A DNA stretch of 7,359 bases, taken from Methanomicrobiales archaeon. Its GTDB lineage: Archaea; Halobacteriota; Methanomicrobia; Methanomicrobiales; Methanospirillaceae. The stretch spans positions 1 to 7,359 of the forward strand of contig JAAYPD010000034.1 of assembly GCA_012520015.1 (NCBI GenBank). Reading direction: 5' to 3'. Of the stretch, positions 5,692-7,359 are shown one piece after another. The position numbers and the translations under genes were made by a program. The number at the start of each line of letters is the position of its first letter. Positions within the stretch are counted from its first letter, which is position 1. Under the pieces are notes generated by a model. It was not told the origin of the DNA, ran no database searches, and worked only from the letters and a program-made list of their open reading frames with translations.

Positions 5692-6264
5692 ATGAGAGAG
5701 ATTCACATATGGATCGCGGCAGCTGCTCTTCTGGTCATAATCAGCCTGTCTGCCTCTGTAATCGGAGCAGGGCAGATCTGCATACCATGCGGCGACAACT
5801 GTTATGATCCAGCTAAACAGTCCTGTTGCAAGGGTCAGGTATATGATGGCCTTAGATGGGGAGTGTGCAGGGATGTCTGTTACAATCTTGAAAAACAGGT
5901 CTGTTGCAATGGTATTCCAGTAAACGGGACAAGATGTCTTCCGACTTGCGGGGATTCATTTTACAACCCGATTACCCAGTCCTGTTGTAAGGGAGAGCCT
6001 AAAGATGGATTATTATGGGGAGTCTGCGGTGGTGTATGTTATGATCTGACTAATGAGACCTGTTGTAACAACCAGATTTATCCAGGCACAAGCTGGCAAA
6101 AATGCGGGGATTCCTGTTATAACATGAACAACCAGAGTTGTTGTCTTGGTAAGGTATATGATGGAAAGGGTTACACAAAATGTGGGGATACTTGTTATAA
6201 TCCGAAGACCGAGACCTGTTGTAAGGGAAAGGTTATCGAAGGAAAAGTTGAGTGTGCATATTAA
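5692..6264 (+). CDS. Secreted cysteine-rich repeat protein (six di-cysteine repeats, galaxin-like)
   Basis: A 190-residue protein with a Sec-type signal peptide (Arg2, His5, hydrophobic core about 6-20, likely cleavage near residues 26-27). The rest is almost entirely six repeats of about 26 residues starting at C33, C59, C86, C112, C138 and C164, with consensus C-G-D-x-C-Y-N/D-P-x4-Q/E-S/T-C-C-x-G-x-V-Y-x-G. There are 26 cysteines, an even number. Repeat 3 has Phe90 where the second Cys is expected, while repeat 2 has an extra Cys82, so one loss is balanced by one gain. The pattern suggests a disulfide-stapled extracellular or cell-surface protein; there is no C-terminal membrane anchor or enzyme domain. 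YNP...CC-x-G-x-V-Y resembles the repeats of animal galaxins; that likeness is from memory and does not establish homology. The ATG lacks a clear ribosome site; a weak TATA-like GGATAAAG about 35-40 bases upstream would give a very short leader. Confidence 0.8.
   Translation: MREIHIWIAAAALLVIISLSASVIGAGQICIPCGDNCYDPAKQSCCKGQVYDGLRWGVCRDVCYNLEKQVCCNGIPVNGTRCLPTCGDSFYNPITQSCCKGEPKDGLLWGVCGGVCYDLTNETCCNNQIYPGTSWQKCGDSCYNMNNQSCCLGKVYDGKGYTKCGDTCYNPKTETCCKGKVIEGKVECAY
5788..6261 (+). repeat. Six tandem ~78-base coding repeats (26-residue di-cysteine units)
   Basis: Units begin at residues 33, 59, 86, 112, 138 and 164; unit 2 is 27 residues long and the others 26, except the 27-residue terminal unit. 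Odd units read QSCC and even units QVCC or ETCC. Units 1 and 3 share the ending GLxWGVC, so a two-unit block appears to have been duplicated. DNA identity between units is only moderate, indicating an old expansion kept by selection on the cysteine pattern. Confidence 0.85.
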
Positions 6265-6269
6265 TTAAA

Positions 6270-6321
6270 TTTTTTATGAGGCCCGATAAAGGCCCGGCAT
6301 TTTAATATTTTCTTTTATTTC
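6270..6321 (+). terminator. T-rich transcription terminator after the repeat protein
   Basis: A run of six T (6270-6275) begins six bases after the stop codon. It is followed by paired GGCC tracts (6280-6283 and 6291-6294, both within GGCCCG direct repeats) and a second T-rich stretch at 6300-6320. Archaeal termination mostly needs such T tracts. The TTTTAATATT inside it could instead be a TATA box, as discussed in the findings. Confidence 0.5.
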
Positions 6322-6471
6322 GTGAATTATGCAGGTTTTACCGAAAAAACTGTCACAAGTCTCAAACTGTGTAAGAATGTGTTGTTCATGTCTTTCAATT
6401 GGGTTGAATTGTAGACTACTATTAAAGAAGACTGGTACTGACCTGTTTTCGGCTTTTGTGAACTACACCAT

Positions 6472-6487
6472 ATGAAAGATATTTCAT
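6472..6487. promoter_or_regulatory. Inverted repeat upstream of the acylphosphatase-fusion promoter
   Basis: ATGAAA-GATA-TTTCAT is a perfect 6+4+6 dyad ending 15 bases before the TATA box, a position where archaeal activators or repressors can bind. The half-site TTTCAT/ATGAAA also makes up the palindrome before the receiver gene at 3932-3943, though in a different arrangement. Role inferred from position. Confidence 0.3.
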
Positions 6488-6502
6488 CCGGGAATAAGCA
6501 AA

Positions 6503-6510
6503 AATATAAA
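6503..6510 (+). promoter_or_regulatory. TATA box for a leaderless acylphosphatase-fusion transcript
   Basis: AATATAAA preceded by an A-rich BRE-like stretch (AGCAAAA) is centred about 26-27 bases before the ATG at 6533. Archaeal transcription starts at about that distance, so the first transcribed base should be at or within a couple of bases of the start codon. No ribosome binding site exists between box and ATG, which agrees. Confidence 0.6.
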
Positions 6511-6532
6511 GAATAACAGACATTGTCTAATC

Positions 6533-7198
6533 ATGAATCGTATTAATATTATTGCATCAGGGGAAGTTCAGCGTGTCGGATATCGGGATTTTGTGACAAA
6601 AATAGCCAAAAAAAATAATATTACCGGAATTGTCCGGAATTGTCCCGGATATGATGTTGAGATTATTGCTGAGGGTAATGAACAGGACCTGGAGCAGTTT
6701 GTATCTCAAATCAAAATTCAGAAAGATCCCATCTTTGTTGAATCGATTAAGATTGAACCCGGCACTTATGAAGGGAAATGGAAGTATTTTGAAATTCAAA
6801 GAGGAAGTCCTGATGAAGAATTAGGAGAGCGTCTGGATGCAGCCATTGTATACCTGGTGCGTATCGATTCTAACAGCCGTCGTTCTGTAGAAATTGGAGA
6901 GCTGATGCTGGAAAAACAGGATCAGATGCTCGATAAACAGGACCAGATGTTAGATAAGCAGGATCAGATGCTCGATAAACAGGACCAGATGTTAGATAAG
7001 CAGGATCAGATGCTCGATAAACAGGATCAGATGCTTGATAAGCAGGATTATCAGATCTCTCTTCAAAAAGGGACAATTCAGGAGATACAGGAGATGAGAT
7101 CAGATCTTAAAGATTCCCTTCAAGTGAGATACCAGAATATTGAACAACAATTACATGAAATACAGACAATTCTGAAAAACGCAGGAATGATGTCATAG
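6533..7198 (+). CDS. Acylphosphatase fused to a heptad-repeat coiled coil
   Basis: A 221-residue two-part protein. Residues 1-90 form an acylphosphatase domain, with GEVQRVGYRDF at 10-20 and GIVRNCPGYDVEIIAEG at 32-48. Arg18 and Asn36, the anion-binding and water-activating catalytic residues, are both present, so hydrolysis of acyl phosphates is possible. A linker (91-124) with a short amphipathic helix leads into seven heptads (125-173), almost all MLDKQDQ, then a less regular helical tail (174-216) ending in LKNAGMMS. The tail should oligomerise, probably as a parallel coiled coil with Leu and Gln in the core. There is no signal peptide or membrane helix, so it is cytoplasmic. Ordinary acylphosphatases are about 90-100 residues, so the tail more than doubles the size. 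I believe similar fusions exist in other methanogens, from memory only. It is a single-gene unit with its own promoter and probably a leaderless message. Confidence 0.88.
   Translation: MNRINIIASGEVQRVGYRDFVTKIAKKNNITGIVRNCPGYDVEIIAEGNEQDLEQFVSQIKIQKDPIFVESIKIEPGTYEGKWKYFEIQRGSPDEELGERLDAAIVYLVRIDSNSRRSVEIGELMLEKQDQMLDKQDQMLDKQDQMLDKQDQMLDKQDQMLDKQDQMLDKQDYQISLQKGTIQEIQEMRSDLKDSLQVRYQNIEQQLHEIQTILKNAGMMS
6905..7051 (+). repeat. Seven tandem 21-base repeats encoding MLDKQDQ heptads
   Basis: Units start at 6905, 6926, 6947, 6968, 6989, 7010 and 7031. The 42-base pair of units at 6926-6967 is identical to 6968-7009, showing a recent two-unit duplication; the unit at 7010 joins the start of one type to the end of the other. 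Nearly all differences are third-position or leucine-codon changes, except Glu for Asp in unit 1 and Tyr for Gln at the end of unit 7. Copy number is likely to vary between strains. Confidence 0.95.
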
Positions 7199-7216
7199 AT
7201 TCACATCCATCGGCAC

Positions 7217-7257
7217 AAATTTTTTAAAGTAATATATACCTGAGTAGCAAAAAATTT
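7217..7257. terminator. Two-way T-tract terminator between convergent genes
   Basis: AAATTTTTT at 7217-7225 and AAAAAATTT at 7249-7257 are exact reverse complements. Each strand therefore has a T6 tract: one 21 bases after the stop at 7198 for the plus-strand gene, the other 6 bases after the TAG at 7261 for the minus-strand gene. This suits termination of converging transcripts. A minus-oriented promoter reading of TAATATATACC at 7230-7240 is less likely. Confidence 0.5.
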
Positions 7258-7260
7258 CCC

Positions 7261-7359
7261 CTACGCGGCATCCTGTTCCCTTGATGGAAAAATATTCTTA
7301 AAACTCAGTGCTACTACTTGATCCTTTAGTTTTTTTGTGAGATTGAAAAAGAAGAACTC
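7261..7359 (-). CDS. Possible 3' end of an unidentified convergent gene
   Basis: The minus strand is open from the right edge for 32 codons to a TAG at 7263-7261, ending in FPSREQDAA. The residues are rich in Phe and Lys (FFFFNLTKKLKD near the left of the fragment), and no family is recognised. Support is indirect: a T6 tract follows the stop after six bases, mirroring the one after the plus-strand gene, as expected for the end of a real gene. A 32-codon open frame can arise by chance, so this is tentative. Confidence 0.3.
   Translation of the reverse strand, partial: EFFFFNLTKKLKDQVVALSFKNIFPSREQDAA

Larger units (their letters stand above)
6265..6532. other. 268-base intergenic spacer
   Basis: This is the longest gene-free stretch. 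It holds the T-rich terminator at 6270-6321, a marginal 48-codon frame (6329-6475, plus strand), a small dyad TTCAA-TTGGG-TTGAA near 6395-6409, the dyad at 6472-6487 and a TATA box at 6503-6510. No RNA gene is recognisable. Confidence 0.5.

Noticed and set aside
6905..7051. CRISPR-like regular repeats
   Set aside because: The units are directly adjacent with no spacers, keep an open reading frame and vary at silent sites, so they are coding tandem repeats.
6870..7076. Minus-strand frame with YRASDP/YLTSGP-type repeats
   Set aside because: It is the antisense image of the heptad repeats; periodicity comes from the plus-strand 21-base units.
7230..7240. TAATATATACC as a TATA box for a plus-strand gene to the right
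   Set aside because: No plus-strand frame opens in the following 120 bases, and the symmetric T tracts suit convergent termination better.

Overview
The window looks like chromosomal DNA of a hydrogenotrophic methanogen, most likely of the order Methanomicrobiales (a Methanospirillum/Methanoregula-type genome). This rests on the adjacent methanogen families DUF1890 and DUF1894, a stand-alone archaeal-type diaminopyrimidine reductase (ArfC), a PUA-plus-PAPS-reductase protein of the archaeal type, an Mnh/Mbh-type membrane gene block, a receiver-only response regulator, archaeal TATA-like elements, strong GGAGG ribosome binding sites and moderate GC content. The species assignment is inference.

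Layout. (1) Positions 1-1314, minus strand: four tightly overlapping membrane genes read as mnhE, mnhF, mnhG and then a DUF4040/MbhD-like gene that runs off the left edge. This E-F-G-D order opens both archaeal Mrp-type Na+/H+ antiporter operons and Mbh-type membrane hydrogenases; the genes that would decide are outside the window. (2) 1315-1526: a divergent control region. (3) 1527-3529, plus strand: a zinc-ribbon/PUA/PP-loop protein carrying a CC...CxxC iron-sulfur signature, overlapping hisH (glutaminase subunit of imidazole glycerol phosphate synthase) by four bases. (4) 3533-3901, minus strand: a receiver-only response regulator, convergent with hisH with three bases between them. (5) 4127-5553, minus strand: an apparent three-gene operon, DUF1890, DUF1894, arfC, joining two methanogen-restricted proteins of unsettled function to an early step of riboflavin (and F420-type deazaflavin) biosynthesis. 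(6) 5692-6264, plus strand: a secreted protein made of six 26-residue di-cysteine repeats resembling galaxin-type repeats of animals. (7) 6533-7198, plus strand: an acylphosphatase with intact catalytic residues fused to seven exact heptads and a C-terminal coiled coil, probably translated from a leaderless mRNA. (8) 7199-7359: a likely two-way terminator and the 3' end of a convergent gene cut by the window edge.

The left two thirds is mostly housekeeping (ion/energy membrane complex, histidine and flavin biosynthesis, methanogen core proteins). The right third (5600-7359) is more accessory in character: two repeat-built proteins, long AT-rich spacers and single-gene units. No tRNA, rRNA, insertion sequence or CRISPR array was seen. 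No gene-free stretch exceeds 300 bases; the longest is 6265-6532.
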